A stretch of DNA of 64,000 nt from the NCBI GenBank assembly GCA_013368325.1, contig JAACJK010000058.1, positions 992,001 to 1,056,000 of the forward strand. Reading direction: 5' to 3'. This document shows positions 21,760 through 34,186 of the stretch, one piece after another. This DNA comes from Ephemerocybe angulata. Taxonomy: Eukaryota; Basidiomycota; Agaricomycetes; Agaricales; Psathyrellaceae. Under the pieces are notes generated by a model. That model was not told the DNA's origin and did not search any database. It saw only the letters and a program-made list of their open reading frames with translations. Numbering within the stretch: the stretch's first letter is position 1; each line of letters opens with the position of its first letter. The position numbers were made by a program, and so were the translations under genes.

Positions 21760-24700
21760 ATGTACAAGGTCAGAGCTGGCAGGCTAATAACTTCTCCAAC
21801 CTCTATGTCGGAATCCTCTCCCAAACAATCCGAAAATCGACCAGGCGTTGCCGAGAGCGGGAACGAGCGTTCGGTGACTGACCCAGTTACCCACCAGCGA
21901 GTGCAGATACGGGATGTCTCGAAGCTCGAACTTGAACAGCTACCTCCACCGCCGACCGACAAGGAGGAGAAGGAGAGGATAGCAGCAGATGATGGCGCCA
22001 GCTCGTACAAAAGACACGAGCGTATGGACGCACTGGTGCAGGAGCTAACGCATGGGAACTGGTGGGACGATCCTTTAGGTGATCAGCGACGTACGAGAGT
22101 CCAGACGGCGTTAGTGGCTGGGGCGTCAGCGGGAGCTGGTGCTTTCGGAGGCATTCTGTGCTACTGGTCACTGATGGGGCGAGGAAGTGGGCTTATTACC
22201 GACCTCATAGCGCTCGTTATTGGTTGCGCATGTCTATCTGGGGCGGTAGCATTCGCGTCGGTCTCGTTCAGACTCATCCAGGAGGACGCCAAGACAGCCC
22301 CCGACTTCAAGGATCATGAAGTAGGTTATCGAGTTTCTCATACCCGTGCTTAGTGACTAACGAATGTGTAGCGAAAAGACATTCGACGGCTGCTAGAACA
22401 CAACGGAAGCTCGGATGGACCTGAGACGGTCGCCTGGCTCAACAGCGTACTCAAATCACTTTGGCCCATCGTCAATCCTGCTCTATTCGTATCCATAGCC
22501 GACATCCTCGAGGACTCCCTGCAAGCCACACTGCCAAAGTTCATCTACGGGGTTCGCGTCGCGGATCTTGGTCAAGGCTCCGAGCCTGTTCGGCTTCTTG
22601 GTATACGGTGGCTGGACGCCGGGAAGGCAGGCAAGGAAGTCGACGGGATGCAAGCCGAGGAGGGCGACTACATTAATCTGGAGACTTCGGTGGCGTTTAG
22701 GGCGAAGGAGACAACTGGGAAGGGGCTGCGGGGTCGTTCAGCGAACCTTCACTTCCTGATGGAGTTCTACCTCGCGGGAGGGGTCGTCTTGCCCGTATGG
22801 GTCGAGCTGACGGCCCTGCTCGCGACGACGCGGATGCGGATCTCGCTCACCCCCAACCCTCCCTTCCTGTCGGTGATGACGCTGACGTTGCTCGGCAGAC
22901 CCAAAGTGACGCTCAAGTGCACCCCGCTGGCGAAGAACTTCTTGAATGTGATGGACGTTCCTATGCTCTCGAACTGGATCCAGAGTAGTATCGACTCGGT
23001 GATGGAGGAGTACGTCGCGCCTCGGAGCATCAACCTTGATCTCAAGGCAATGCTCGCTGGACGACCCAAGATGGATACGGACGCGCTCGGAGTGGTGATC
23101 ATCACGATTAGGAGGGCCCAAGGCTTCTGGGAAGAGCAGCCCAAGACGTTCTTGAAGAATCCGATGGCTAAAGGCGCCGACTTGTACATCACTGCTGGCT
23201 GGAGTAAGTGGGGGAAGCCTTTGTGGTCTACTCGGTGAGTTTATCTTATCGCCCCTTAAGCACGGTGTATTCATTTATTCGTGTAGTATCATTCAGAAGC
23301 AGGGGTCTCCTGTCTGGGAAGAGACGACAGCTTTACTCGTTACGCAAACGGAACTTGACGCCCTGGAAGGGCTGAAGCTTCAATGTTGGGATTCCGGTAG
23401 GCTAATTCCGAAAGGCATTTACAACATGTTCTTATCTCTTTGCAGATAGGTTCACTGCGGATGACCTCCATGGCAATGTCGACATACCTCTAGCTGATGT
23501 CGTTAAGGATCCCAGCACACATAACCGTCTGACCCAGCGCGAAGATGGTTTCAAGACGGAACGGGGCGATCCCACGAAAGGTTCTCTCATCTGGGAGGTC
23601 GGCTATTTCGAGAAGACGACGCTTGAGCAACACCTCGAGAAGAAGCACCAAGACTACAATAAGGTGAAGGAAGAGATCGAGCGCGAGGCGGAGCGGAAAC
23701 TGAGGGAGGCCATGGCTGCTGGAGATAAGGAAGGGGAGGTCAAGCAACAGAAGGAGGAGGATCTGAAGGAGAGGGGCGACGAGATCATTGCGGGTTCGGC
23801 GCCGACGAATGACTGGCCTAGTGGTATCTTGTCGGTGCGGATCGAGCAGATCACCGGCCTGGAGATTGAGAAGATTAGGGAGAGTGGTGTCAAGGAAGAG
23901 GGCGAGGAGGATGAGACCGATAACATGCCGAGCGCTTACTGCACCGTCGTGATCAATCATCAGAGGGTTTACAAGACGAGGACGAAGATGAAGAATACAA
24001 ATCCATATGTGCGTCGATCACTTGTGTACGTGCACCAGATAGATGCTGATCTTTTCGTGATTTTCTATCCAGTTTGATGCTGGAACGGAGAAGTTCATCA
24101 GGGACTGGAAGACGACAAGCGTCATCATAGCTGTCCGTGACAACCGGATACACGAAAACGATCCTCTACTAGGCATCGTCAACCTTCCTCTCCGAGATGC
24201 CCTCAAGCACCGCTCTCACTGGATAGGCTCGCTTCCCATCGTCGGCGGAGTCGGCTATGGGCGCATGCGCCTCTCGTTGACCTTCCGAAGCATCCAACTG
24301 CACCTTCCGCGCCGTCTGCTTGGCTGGGATGTCGGAACACTGGAGATCGTGTCGCCTATCACGTCGACCATCCAACTTCCGATTGACTACGCCACCTGCC
24401 ACCTCGTTCTGAAGACGGACTGCGGCAAAGCGAAGGTGAGGCCCCAGAAGGATGGGGGGTGGGCGCAGAAGAAGGGGTACCCCGTGAGGTTACCTGTAAG
24501 GAAGCGTTACGCGTCGTGCCTCGTTTTCGAGTTTAAGAAGGCGGTTATGGGCCCGGATGACACCCCTGCTTATGCCACTCTGTGGTTGAAGGACATTCCA
24601 GACGACGAAGAGGTGGATGTCTCCCTACCGGTCTGTAAGAACGCCCCAAAGAGCAAGCTTGATCAAGCCAAATCCAATGCAGAGACCGATATCACCGGGG

Positions 24701-25239
24701 ATGGCGGCCCAGGAGCTCACGGGGAGGAGGAGAACGAGGTCGACTTCGGGAGGATCGAGATGAGGCTCAAGTTTTGGAGCGGGTTAAGCGGGTATCATCA
24801 CTACCTCGCCGATAAGGATAGACACGTCGCGGGTGTCATGGAGGTGCTGGACTGCCTCGAGGGCGTCGAGAGGGTACATGGAAAGGGTCCTCAAGCGTTC
24901 CCGCAGGAGGGTGATTTGCAGAGTGACTATACGAGCGACGAGTCTGATGACGGAGAGGAGAGTGTCACAAGCCAAGAGCAGGAAGTCGAGGACAATAGGG
25001 AGGAGAAGGAGGAACGGTTAGGTATGACGAGAGAGAAGAAGGGAGCCTTCAAAAACTTTAGGAAGAAGCAGGGAGAGCTGCATAGGAAGCACCGAGGTTT
25101 GATGCAGTGGAAGGTTGCGCGAAATGTCGCGTGGATTGGGCGGGGGGTTGAGGGCACGGCAGAGAAAATTGGCGATGCGGTGACTGGGAACTTGTTCAAG
25201 CACCGGGAAAGAGAACTTGGTGTCGAACATGAGGTTTGA
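21760..25239 (+). CDS. mug190: SMP/C2-domain lipid-transfer tether, Mug190 type
   Basis: Exons 21760-22319, 22372-23233, 23287-23396, about 23446-24006 and 24073-25239 give about 1,070 residues. Order: disordered N-terminus; DALVQELTHGNWWDDPLGDQ; two hydrophobic hairpin helices (about residues 115-170); an SMP domain starting ETVAWLNSVLKSLWPIVNP with LQATLPKFIYGVRVADLGQG; a first C2 domain (LGVVIITIRRAQGFWEEQ ... GSPVWEETTALLV); a charged coiled coil (REAERKLREAMAAGDKEG); a second C2 domain (GILSVRIEQITGLEIE ... IVNLPLRDALKH); and an acidic then basic tail. This is the architecture of S. pombe Mug190 and tricalbin-like ER-plasma membrane tethers that bind and move lipids at contact sites. The next ATG (21805, MSESSPKQ) may be the true start, since the first lies inside a TATA-like stretch. 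Confidence 0.88.
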
Positions 25240-27867
25240 TTGTGCTTGTGGGGTGTCGATCGTTGTGGGGACTCGTTAGCACCGGGGAGAGGACTAAAGG
25301 CCCGTGTTCGACGCGATCCAGGTACAGGCTAGCGTCTCAATGTTTTCGGCGTTATGGGCCTTTGAAAGAAAGGGTTGCATTGGACTCAAGGCCTCGAGGC
25401 TTGGACTTTGTATGTATGTATTCGAACGAACTGTATTGTATCGTACCGCCCTTTGTGCCTCGTGGAACCATATTACATGTCCGTAAACCGTCGTTACCCG
25501 AAGGTATTTGACGAGGACCGGTAGGCTCCTGCAGTGTGCATGCCCTAACCGACAGATATTCGCTCACAACATTGCGTTCATTCAGTTTTCTGTTTGGAGA
25601 GAACGTACGCAAACAAACGCCGGGTTACTAGATGGCTTCACGTTGGCTTCACGAGAGGCTGTGACGAAACCCGGTTCTTGCGGGAAGGAAACGTGTTAAA
25701 TATCTTACGGTGGTTTCTATACCGAAAAGGGCTATTGGACAGCGCTCATGAAGCCTCATTGTTAAAAATACCTCCGTCGAGCTGTCAATCGACGCAACAT
25801 GTCTTGCAGTGAGCGCTGAACGTGGTCGACTTCTCACATACATACACTATGCCCAAAACGGCCAAATGTGAGAGGCGCAGAAAGGCGCCGGTGTCACCGC
25901 GGTACCGGTCGACGGTCGTGGATGAAGGGAAGCTCATAACTACGGTTTTCGCGGACTAGATATGCACTTTGTAGACAATTTAGAGATGGATTGGCCAGCG
26001 GACAATCCTTCATCACGCTCAAACTACGCTAGAGCCCCTCCTCAGGTAGTATGAAAGCACACAAACGATGACAAGCGAAGGTCCGCCAAGGAAGGCCATA
26101 CCGGCGCCAATCAATAGGAGGCATTCTATTTTTAGTTGGGATCAATCCTTGCCTCCTACCATCATGACCCCGGTCCTCTGCCAATCCCAGTTCTTCGTTC
26201 AATCACCAGATGAGCGCTGGTAGTGCACCCTCTCTGCCCGATACACGGCCTGACATCTGACACGGTTTTATTCCATGTTCGGTTGCGGTACGTTGACTAT
26301 AGATCCCACCCTATGGTTATCGTGAAAATGGCGATCACAGGGTGATTCCATGTTGACGGCATGGAATCGTTCTAAAGCTCGTTTTGAGATGAATCCATCG
26401 GCAACCCCATTTAGGAAGGGCGGGAACCAACAGGAAGCCAGGGTTTTGCTCTTCTGGGGGTCATTTAGGCGGTTACATCGGGCATATTGGCTTTCAATGG
26501 GCAAAAAAGTGCAGGAAATAAACATATGTATCATTGAAAGCCTATACTACAATACAGCAGGAGCAACTAAGTATAAACTAACTATCCCAACTGGAAGACC
26601 CCCAGCCAGCTGCCATTGCCATTCTATCCCAGCTACCCGGATTGACCTACGTGCAACGACGCACAATGCGGCACACGTCCCAGAACCCCTCGCATCCCCA
26701 AAGCACGACAGGTGGGGCCACTGAGAGAAGCGCGTCAGTGTTATGAAGTGACTGCGATGCAGACAAAGCGACTTACTTCATGACAGGTGGGGACACTGGG
26801 GAGGGGAGCAAGAGAGCGGCCGGCTGTAGGGGGCTGGGCAACGTCGAATGAGATGATGAAGCAGTGGGGATGCTTGAAGTGACTCACCGATGATGGAGAA
26901 AGGCGCACGGAGGCACTGACTCCCGAGAGGCAGAGAAGAGCTGGCGCGAGGGCGCTCAGAGAGGGGGGACGAAGGCGAGATGGTGGAACAAGTTGAACTT
27001 GCGCCCAAACTGAAGTTCAACCAACATGTGACCATGCTGGAAGTCCCACGAAAGCAATGCCGAGGAATGCCGTTGGGCGCAGGAAAGTTCGGGCTGATGA
27101 ATGAGGTTGAGTCCAGTCGCACGGCTGCCAAGGGCTGTCGATGGTCGGAGAAAACTACAAAAGGGATTGCATTTGGATTGAACATGCAATTTCGCTTCAG
27201 ATTCACGGCATTGTCAGCGGATTGGAATCGTTCTGTGGTGAACGCAGAGTGAACGCATAACGTCATTGGATTCATCACGGAAACCCTGAACATGGCGTGA
27301 AACTAGAAAAAGTGAAAGGCCGTGTAAGCTCACCAGACTCCCGGAGACGAAGAAATTGCGCAGAACATGAGGTTTAGAGGGATCCTATGACCCGAATACG
27401 GGTTGACAGCTCACCAAATTAACGACGGTAAAGTAAAAAACCTCGCCGGGAACTCGGAAAGCTGACTTCACGTCTGTTTTTGCAGCACAATAGGTACATA
27501 CCCGTTGAGGGTCGAGGTGCGAGGTTGGATCTCGAGTGGGGCTTTTTTCATTTTCCGCTGCATCGTGGCTGCCCTGTTCGTTTCCAAGTTGCGGCGTAGA
27601 CGCCGGGACACTCAATTCAATTTGGGCGTTTCCAATTGAATCTACCAAGGGGTGTCGGAAGTCAGACAGAGTATCGGTGATGTCGTGGGTGTTGCATTGA
27701 TTCCAACGATGGAGTCTTCCACCGACCCAACATCAACCCTGTCGAACGTCTACATACTTAACACGTCGCCGTATTCGGGTTAGCCCAACTTCCCTTTCTT
27801 TCTCTCTCTCCCCCCCTTGTCTGGCCCGTGTCTTCTCTCTTTGCCTCAACGGACGCCCGCCTCAATC
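25240..27867. other. Long intergenic region upstream of the MFS permease
   Basis: About 2.6 kb, the longest gap. A minus-strand frame at 27648-27385 (LDPQRVCTYCAAKTDVKSAF) ends in a plausible splice donor and could be an exon of an unrecognised gene. A 171-codon minus frame at 27293-26778 has no motif. Two imperfect copies of gacaggtgggg(c/a)cactg lie at about 26708 and 26784. A strong pyrimidine tract (27788-27823) directly precedes the permease start. No transposon ends were found. Confidence 0.4.
27788..27823 (+). promoter_or_regulatory. Pyrimidine-rich core promoter tract of the MFS permease
   Basis: The run cttccctttctttctctctc followed by cccccccttg ends about 45 bp before the ATG at 27868. 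Such CT tracts mark transcription starts in many filamentous fungi, often in TATA-less promoters. Confidence 0.4.
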
Positions 27868-29796
27868 ATGGACGAGAAAAAGCTTGGGACTATGGACTCC
27901 GCCGCGCAGTCCTTCCAGTCGGAGAAGCCTCTTGGGCCTCTGCGCTCTGCCGACTCCATTGAGGCTGGGGCTAAATTCACCTCTGGTGAAACGAAGAGGC
28001 TCCTGAGGAAGATGGACTGGAACATTGTTCCATTCCTCGCTCTTTTGTACCTGTAAGTCTACCTCTTTCAAGTTATCGAACCCGTAGTGGATACCGACTT
28101 CGTATTATACAGGCTCTCTTTCCTCGACCGTACCAACATCGGTAACGCTCGCCTGGATACCCTTGAGAAGGACCTAAAGATGACGGGGCCCTTGGACTAT
28201 AACGTAAGCTTTGCACCACTCGCCTAGCGCTAGTCAGTCACTCCGTTGTGCACGTTCTGACCTATAGTTGTAGATCGCACTTGCTGTGTTCTTCCCGTGG
28301 TATGTTGCTGCCGAGATTCCCAGCAATATCATGATGAAGCGCACGAGTCCATCGCTCTGGCTTGCGATCATCATGTTCGCTTGGGGCGTCTGTAAGTATC
28401 CACTCTCGCTCTGTGACGCGACGCGCCTACTAATACCTATCCATGATATAGGCATGACTCTCATGGGGTTGGTCAAGAACTACCACAGCCTTTTGGTTGT
28501 TCGAATGGCTCTGGGATTGGCCGAGGGTGGTCTTTTCCCTGGTGTGACTTGGTATATCACCCTCTGGTACAGACGCCATGAGTGTGGCTTCCGTATGGCG
28601 CTCTTCTTCTCCGCTGCTACCCTCGCCGGTGCTTTCGGTGGTCTTCTTGCTCGCGGAATTACTGAGATGCGCGGCATTGGTGGACGTCCAGGATGGGCGT
28701 GGATCTTCATCCTCGAAGGTCTCCTCACTGTCCTCGTCGCCATTGTCGCCAAGTTCGTAATTCACGACAGCCCTGAAACGTGAGTTAGCGTGAAGCTGCT
28801 CAGCCACAACATTTACTTACATCATGGAAGGGCTCGCTTCCTTACCGAGGAAGAGAAAGTCGAAGTCAAGGCCAGGATGAAGCAGGATCGCAACGCTCTC
28901 GCCGATGAGTTCCACAGCAAATTTGTTACGGCTGCCTTGAAGGACTGGAAGATTTATATCCACATGCTCATCACCATCGGTGAGTAGCATTTGTTTCGCT
29001 GTGGCTTACTTCTTACTGACCGTTGGGGTCAATCGTTACCAGGAATCTACACTCCTTTGTATTCCATCTCTCTCTTCCTCCCTACCATCGTCAACGGCAT
29101 GGGCTACTCAAAAACGCAGTCTCAGCTCATGAGCGTACCTCCCTACGTAGCTGGATGTATAGCAACCATTGCTGGTGGCCTGCTCGCTGATAGGTATAAG
29201 CAGCGTGGTCTCTTTATGATCGGGTTCTGCGCGACAGCCGTCGTCGGCTTCGTCATGCTTATCTCGACACACAAGCCCGCGGTACAATACGTCGGAACAT
29301 TCTTCGCGGTTTGCGGGTAAGTGGCCGTACCTTTAACTACAAGTTGATGTTAACCCTAGTCCTAGTATCTACCCTAACGTCCCGATGGGTGTCGCATGGA
29401 ACGGAAACAACATTGGAGGAGCAACCAAGCGCGCTGTCGGTATTGCCATGCACGTCGGCTTCGGTAACCTCGGTGGTGTCATTGCTGGCTTCGTTTACCG
29501 CAAGGCCGATGCCCCGCGATACTTCCAAGGCCACGGTCTCCTCATCGCGACCACGACCATGAGCTTGTGTCTTTCCACCTTCATGCACTTCTACCTCAAG
29601 AGGGAAAATGCCCGCCGGGACGCTCTCATGCGCGACAAGGGGCTCACCCTCGAGACGTACACTGACGATATGAGGACTACCGAGAGGGAGAAGGGCGATG
29701 ATGCCACTGTGAGTTGTTGTTTATCCTGCAGGTCTTTAGACTTCGGATGGCTAACACAACATGTTCTATTTACAGTTCTTCCGTTTCACCATCTAA
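27868..29796 (+). CDS. MFS permease, allantoate/Dal5-type anion:cation symporter family
   Basis: Seven or eight exons give about 500 residues. A polar N-terminus is followed by KRLLRKMDWNIVPFLALLYL spliced to LSFLDRTNIGNARL. That is the R-k-x-D-x-x-hhP and FLDRTNIGNA signature of the Dal5/allantoate and vitamin-carboxylate transporters. Then come FFPWYVAAEIPSNIMMKR, RMALGLAEGGLFPGVTWY, GRPGWAWIFILEGL and a central loop (ARFLTEEEKVEVKARMKQDR). The second half has TPLYSISLFLPTIVNGMG, LADRYKQRGLFMIG, VPMGVAWNGNNIGGATKRAV and a C-terminal cytosolic tail ending FFRFTI after a last small exon at 29776-29796. The family imports allantoate, ureidosuccinate, nicotinate, pantothenate or similar anions across the plasma membrane. 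The exact substrate is unknown. Confidence 0.88.
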
Positions 29797-30044
29797 AGGT
29801 CTTCTTCGAACTTTGCCTTCACACTCCTCCAAATACCTGCCCATTCCATGGACCTCGTCCACGAACTTACGGTTATTTAATACTTGGTTTACTAGTCACC
29901 CCCCATGTTTGCACATGTACTCTTTATCTTGTTCGTATCTTGTATGCTACCTCAATACAGTCTGTCCTTTACTCTCTCACAGTGACTAAAAACGACCTAA
30001 ACTCTGGCTCATACGCTATCGTGCATAGATCATGTACAACATGC

Positions 30045-30916
30045 TCAAAACTTGACGCGACTAACGATGTTCCAGAACGCGGCACCTTGCCTACGAGCAA
30101 CCTCAAGCTCAAGCTCCGTAGGTTGGCGAGTACCATTTCCAGCAAGCGTTCCAGCACCCCAAGGTGAACCTGTTGGAACGAAAACCGTGTTTAGGGGTCG
30201 ATGCATACCCAGCAGTCGGTAGTCGACGGAAAGTAGGACTCACCACCGTGAACCTCCTCCAGATTGCTCTGAAGCTCAAAGGCGTTCGAATATCCGAAAG
30301 GGACATATAAGATGCCATGATGGGTGAGCGTCGAGATGCTGTTCAAAGCAGTGGTCTCCTGGCCGCCACCCATCCCGGAGGTCGAAACGAATACTCCTGC
30401 GTACTTTCCAGCAAGAGAGCCAGCCGCCCAAAGCTGTCCTGTGGCGTCCCACAGTGCCTAGAGGTTCATCATCATCATGATCGCCGTCCTTTCTGCACCG
30501 AGAACCAGTACACACCTTCCACTGCGCGGGGAAGTTACCATAACGAGTCGGAATACCGAAGAGATAGGCGTCATAGTTCGTGAGCTTGTCCACCGTTATA
30601 ATTGGGAAGTCAGGTTTAGCGGGAGCGTGCAACAGCTCCAGCGTTTCTTTTGGGAGTGTTTCGGGGATTCTTAACGAGATGTATCGTTTAGTCGCGATGG
30701 AACAAAGGTTGGAGCATAGAACGGCTTACTGGTAGACATCGACTGTGCCGCCAGCGCTCTCGATACCAGCTTTCTCAGCGAGTGCCACTAGCGGAATAGA
30801 TGCACTGTTAGTGTCCCGTTCATTTGAAGGCCGCGAGGGTATCGGATACACATACGTTTGGCGATATGTCCATACATCGAATAAATGATGATCGCTACTC
30901 GGGGAGACGCAGACAT
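30045..30916 (-). CDS. NAD(P)H:quinone oxidoreductase type IV (WrbA/flavodoxin-like), copy 1
   Basis: Exon 1 (30916-about 30857) encodes [20 protein letters not shown], the FMN-phosphate loop motif of WrbA-type flavodoxins. Next: [60 protein letters not shown], then [21 protein letters not shown] and [19 protein letters not shown] with THHGILYVPFGYSNAFELQ. It ends [18 protein letters not shown] ... IVSRVKF. These FMN proteins reduce benzoquinones by two electrons and protect against quinone and oxidative stress; in wood and litter fungi they act on lignin-derived quinones. It starts directly at MSAS, without the N-terminal extension of copy 2. The gene is divergently oriented from copy 2 across a 2-kb spacer. 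Confidence 0.88.
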
Positions 30917-32908
30917 TTCGAGTGGGAGATTGAAGCTTGTAGGTCAAAAGGTTGTGGGGATTATCCTGAAAGGAGGGGACTTTCTACTATATATTCGCTT
31001 CTGGGAACCGTCAGCCTCATCTTCCATATCGCTTATTCTGCCTGAGGCTGACAGTCGGCCTACCTCTCAATTTGGCCCGCGGCCATCCTTCAGAGGCGCC
31101 TAGATCTGTGACGCATGAAGTACATGTATATTATAAAACCGGATTCTGCTCTCCCACATGCATTGTCCCCAGTTCAGATTAGGCGGTTTGACAAGGGCAG
31201 AGATAGGCGCTAGACTTGCGCTAAACCGCGGTGAACCCCTTGAGCTCCCTTGAGCGGGCATGGCTTGCCGAGCGGATCTTAAACTCGGCATCGGGAAGCG
31301 TTGGGCGCCTCGACGCACTTCTACCAAACCTGACGTTTTGTCGCATTCTCAAGCCTGCTTTATCCCCCAGATCCATGTAAAAGCACTATATAGCTATGCC
31401 TCAAGAGTATATCCACGCGAATTCTGATAATATGCTCCTGGATTTCGATTACTGTAGTCTGTAGCTCAACGCTGAGTAATGCCGAACTTAAACTCCGTCC
31501 GGCAAGAGCTTTAGGGGCATCACCTGGCGCCCTCTGGTTCGCTGTCACACCGCTCTCCATGTACACGGTTTTCTTAGGGCGCACGTTAAGGTGAGTGCTA
31601 AGAGCGCTAAGAATCGTCTGTGGCTGAAGTGATGTAAACTAGAAATAGTTCGAACTAGTGACTTGGGGGACTGTTATACACTAACGCACACATCTTACAT
31701 CTTTTGCGAGTATTTGAGTTTTGAGGTCAGCACAACGGTTCTGCTTACTCCAAGGACTACCGCCTGGTATCGACAGCGAGTGGGGGTGGGCGCTTAGCAC
31801 AATTCATGATCATGTGGATCCACCTTGGCCGCCAATCTCCCCACATCTTGCTCCCAGCAAGAAGAGACTCGGCATTTCCCCAAAGCAGCACTCAACAATC
31901 GGTTCCAAGCGTGGTGCGTAGACCCGAGGGTCACTGAGCTCACTAATAACTATGCCTACAGTCAAGTCCCGCTGGCGCAACGTGTGAGTCTTAACCTAAT
32001 TATACGACTTTTTCTTTGGCTTACCATTAAGGAGAGCAATTGTGCTGACGCTGCAAACAATCGATCGTGCTCCAAGGTTAGTCACAGTAGATAGCTGAGC
32101 ATAGCTCGCTCTTGTCGTGGGCTCTATGTACCCAAATGCGACACGGAAGTTCAGGTATGGTCATGGGCGTCAGGGGTTCTTCTGGAAGCTCATGGACGCG
32201 TATGAACGCAGGGCCTTTTGGATCGGAGGTCACCCGTTATCGATTCAACCGAGTCCTCCGGTGGAGCGCTGGCGTCACTAATAAGGTATCGAACTCCCTG
32301 CAAGGCCGCTACAGTGTAAGCATTTGCATGGACCACTTCTCCAAATAGGTCTTGAACGCTCACGAAGGCAGATTAAGGCAGATACTCATGCCGGGGAATA
32401 GCTATAAAAAGCAACTAATTCCTGTACCCCGGGTCCAATAGCACGTCGGCTAGATTAAGGTGCGAGTTTCCAGATAAATCAGGAAGTTAAGCGAGGTTAA
32501 GCGCCTGGCGTGCTAAGCAGCTTCAGTCACCTCGATTACGCTCTGATTCGCTCATCGAAGTTTTTTATGATAATATGATCGATAGAATGCTTCCTAGCCG
32601 ACACGTTGTGCCCCTCGTTGTGATCAAGCGGCTGACCCCGACATTCAATCTTCCTCGAACATACTTCACAGTCCCACACAGTCCCACGAAACGGCGTTCA
32701 GACGGAGTATCTCGCCCTTCTTTACACAAGGCAGGCTTACTCCAGCACATTCAAGATTACCTGCTCACATCCATAAAAGGCTCACAACTTACGGCGACGT
32801 CCCCCACTACCGGATTTTTCGACCATTACAGGCATTCCTCAGGCCGCCACCGTCCTCTACCATCGTCATCCCCGTCACGCAATCTTTGATATCCTCTGAT
32901 TTTTCCCC
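30917..32908. other. 2-kb divergent spacer between two quinone reductase genes
   Basis: Shared upstream region of two head-to-head WrbA-type genes. No open frame with protein features was found. The sequence holds scattered CCCCT/AGGGG words (for example near 31219 and 31511), compatible with stress-element binding, but such words are common by chance. Confidence 0.5.
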
Positions 32909-33937
32909 ATGTGCTTTGGAAGCAAAAGTCAGAAGAACAACTTTAGCGATAGCCAGGGCACGCCGAAGACGAAATCGGGTGCAAACAATGGAGCTAGCGA
33001 GAAGAATATAAAGGGCGAGGCTGCCGTCTCCAAAGGACCTACTCCAGAACCCACACCAGCTCCTACATCCACCCTCGCCACCACAACCACAACGATGTCA
33101 GCCCCTAAAGTCGCCATTGTCATCTACTCGATGTACGGCCACATCGCCAAGCGTACGTCCTTCATCGAGCACGCCGTTCTTGGTCAACCGATGTTGACAT
33201 GTATACCATAGTCGCTGAAGCCGAGAAGGCTGGTATTGAGAAGGCTGGCGGAAAGGTCGACATCTACCAGTTCGTACCCTCGATCCTGTCCCATCGTCCC
33301 CCAACTCTGACCCGGTCGTCATCCACAGAGTCCCCGAGACCCTCCCCCAGGAAGTCTTGACTAAGATGTATGCTCCCGCCAAGCCCAACTACCCTATCAT
33401 CACCCCTGAGATCCTCGTCACCTACGACGCATTCCTCTTCGGCATCCCAACTCGTTACGGAAACTTCCCTGCCCAGTGGAAGGTACGTTCGCCCTCCTCC
33501 ATTCTTACTACTCATCCTAATCTTATCGTCCACTAGGCGTTCTGGGATGCCACTGGCCAGCTCTGGGCAACCGGTGCCCTCGCCGGCAAGTACGCTGGTA
33601 TCTTCGTCTCGACTGCCGGCCTCGGAGGAGGACAGGAGACCACCGCTCTCAACAGCTTGTCGACCCTCGTTCACCACGGCATCATCTACGTTCCTCTCGG
33701 CTACTCCCATGCCTTCGAGCTGCAGTCCAACATCGAGGAGGTCCACGGAGGTGAGCTTTGCTTTAGATACTCTTTCGTTGGACGCGACGACTGATTGCAT
33801 CGCTTTTAGGTTCTCCTTGGGGTGCTGGAACCCTCGCTGGCGGAAAGGGCGAGCGCACTGCGTCCGCTCTCGAACTCGAGGTTGCCACTAGGCAGGGTGC
33901 TGCGTTCTACAACATCGTTAGCAAGGTCAAGTTTTAA
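32909..33937 (+). CDS. NAD(P)H:quinone oxidoreductase type IV (WrbA/flavodoxin-like), copy 2
   Basis: Begins [17 protein letters not shown] with a 61-residue low-complexity extension ([19 protein letters not shown]) before the core [19 protein letters not shown]. Core exons follow: [100 protein letters not shown] and [19 protein letters not shown], ending NIVSKVKF (TAA at 33935-33937). Same FMN-dependent quinone reductase family as copy 1. The Cys at position 2 and the polar extension resemble fungal Pst2/Ycp4-like flavodoxins found at membranes, so lipid modification is possible (inference). Internal ATG at 33094 could give a short cytosolic form. Confidence 0.88.
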
Positions 33938-34186
33938 ACGGTCACATATAGTGGCTAGATAGAGTCTGTACATATACGATCGCTTGATTCGTCTTCATGA
34001 AACTTCGAGCTTTAGCCTGTTTCTTTATTATCATTTCAATGCAATGTAACGATATACTATGACCCGTTCTATGGGATTACAATTTCTTTGCCCCCCTATC
34101 TGGCGGCGCGTAAAGATCTGAAGGCTCACGTGGACGTATTTCATCCCTTTTTGGTGTTATTTTCTTGACACCCAACCACGACGTCC

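Noticed and set aside
22738..23274. 178-codon minus-strand frame opposite the SMP domain
   Set aside because: Antisense shadow of a well-supported exon with SMP and C2 motifs.
26778..27293. 171-codon minus-strand frame
   Set aside because: Composition is Ser/Pro/Cys-mixed without motifs; it follows no plausible promoter and has no splice partners that extend it.
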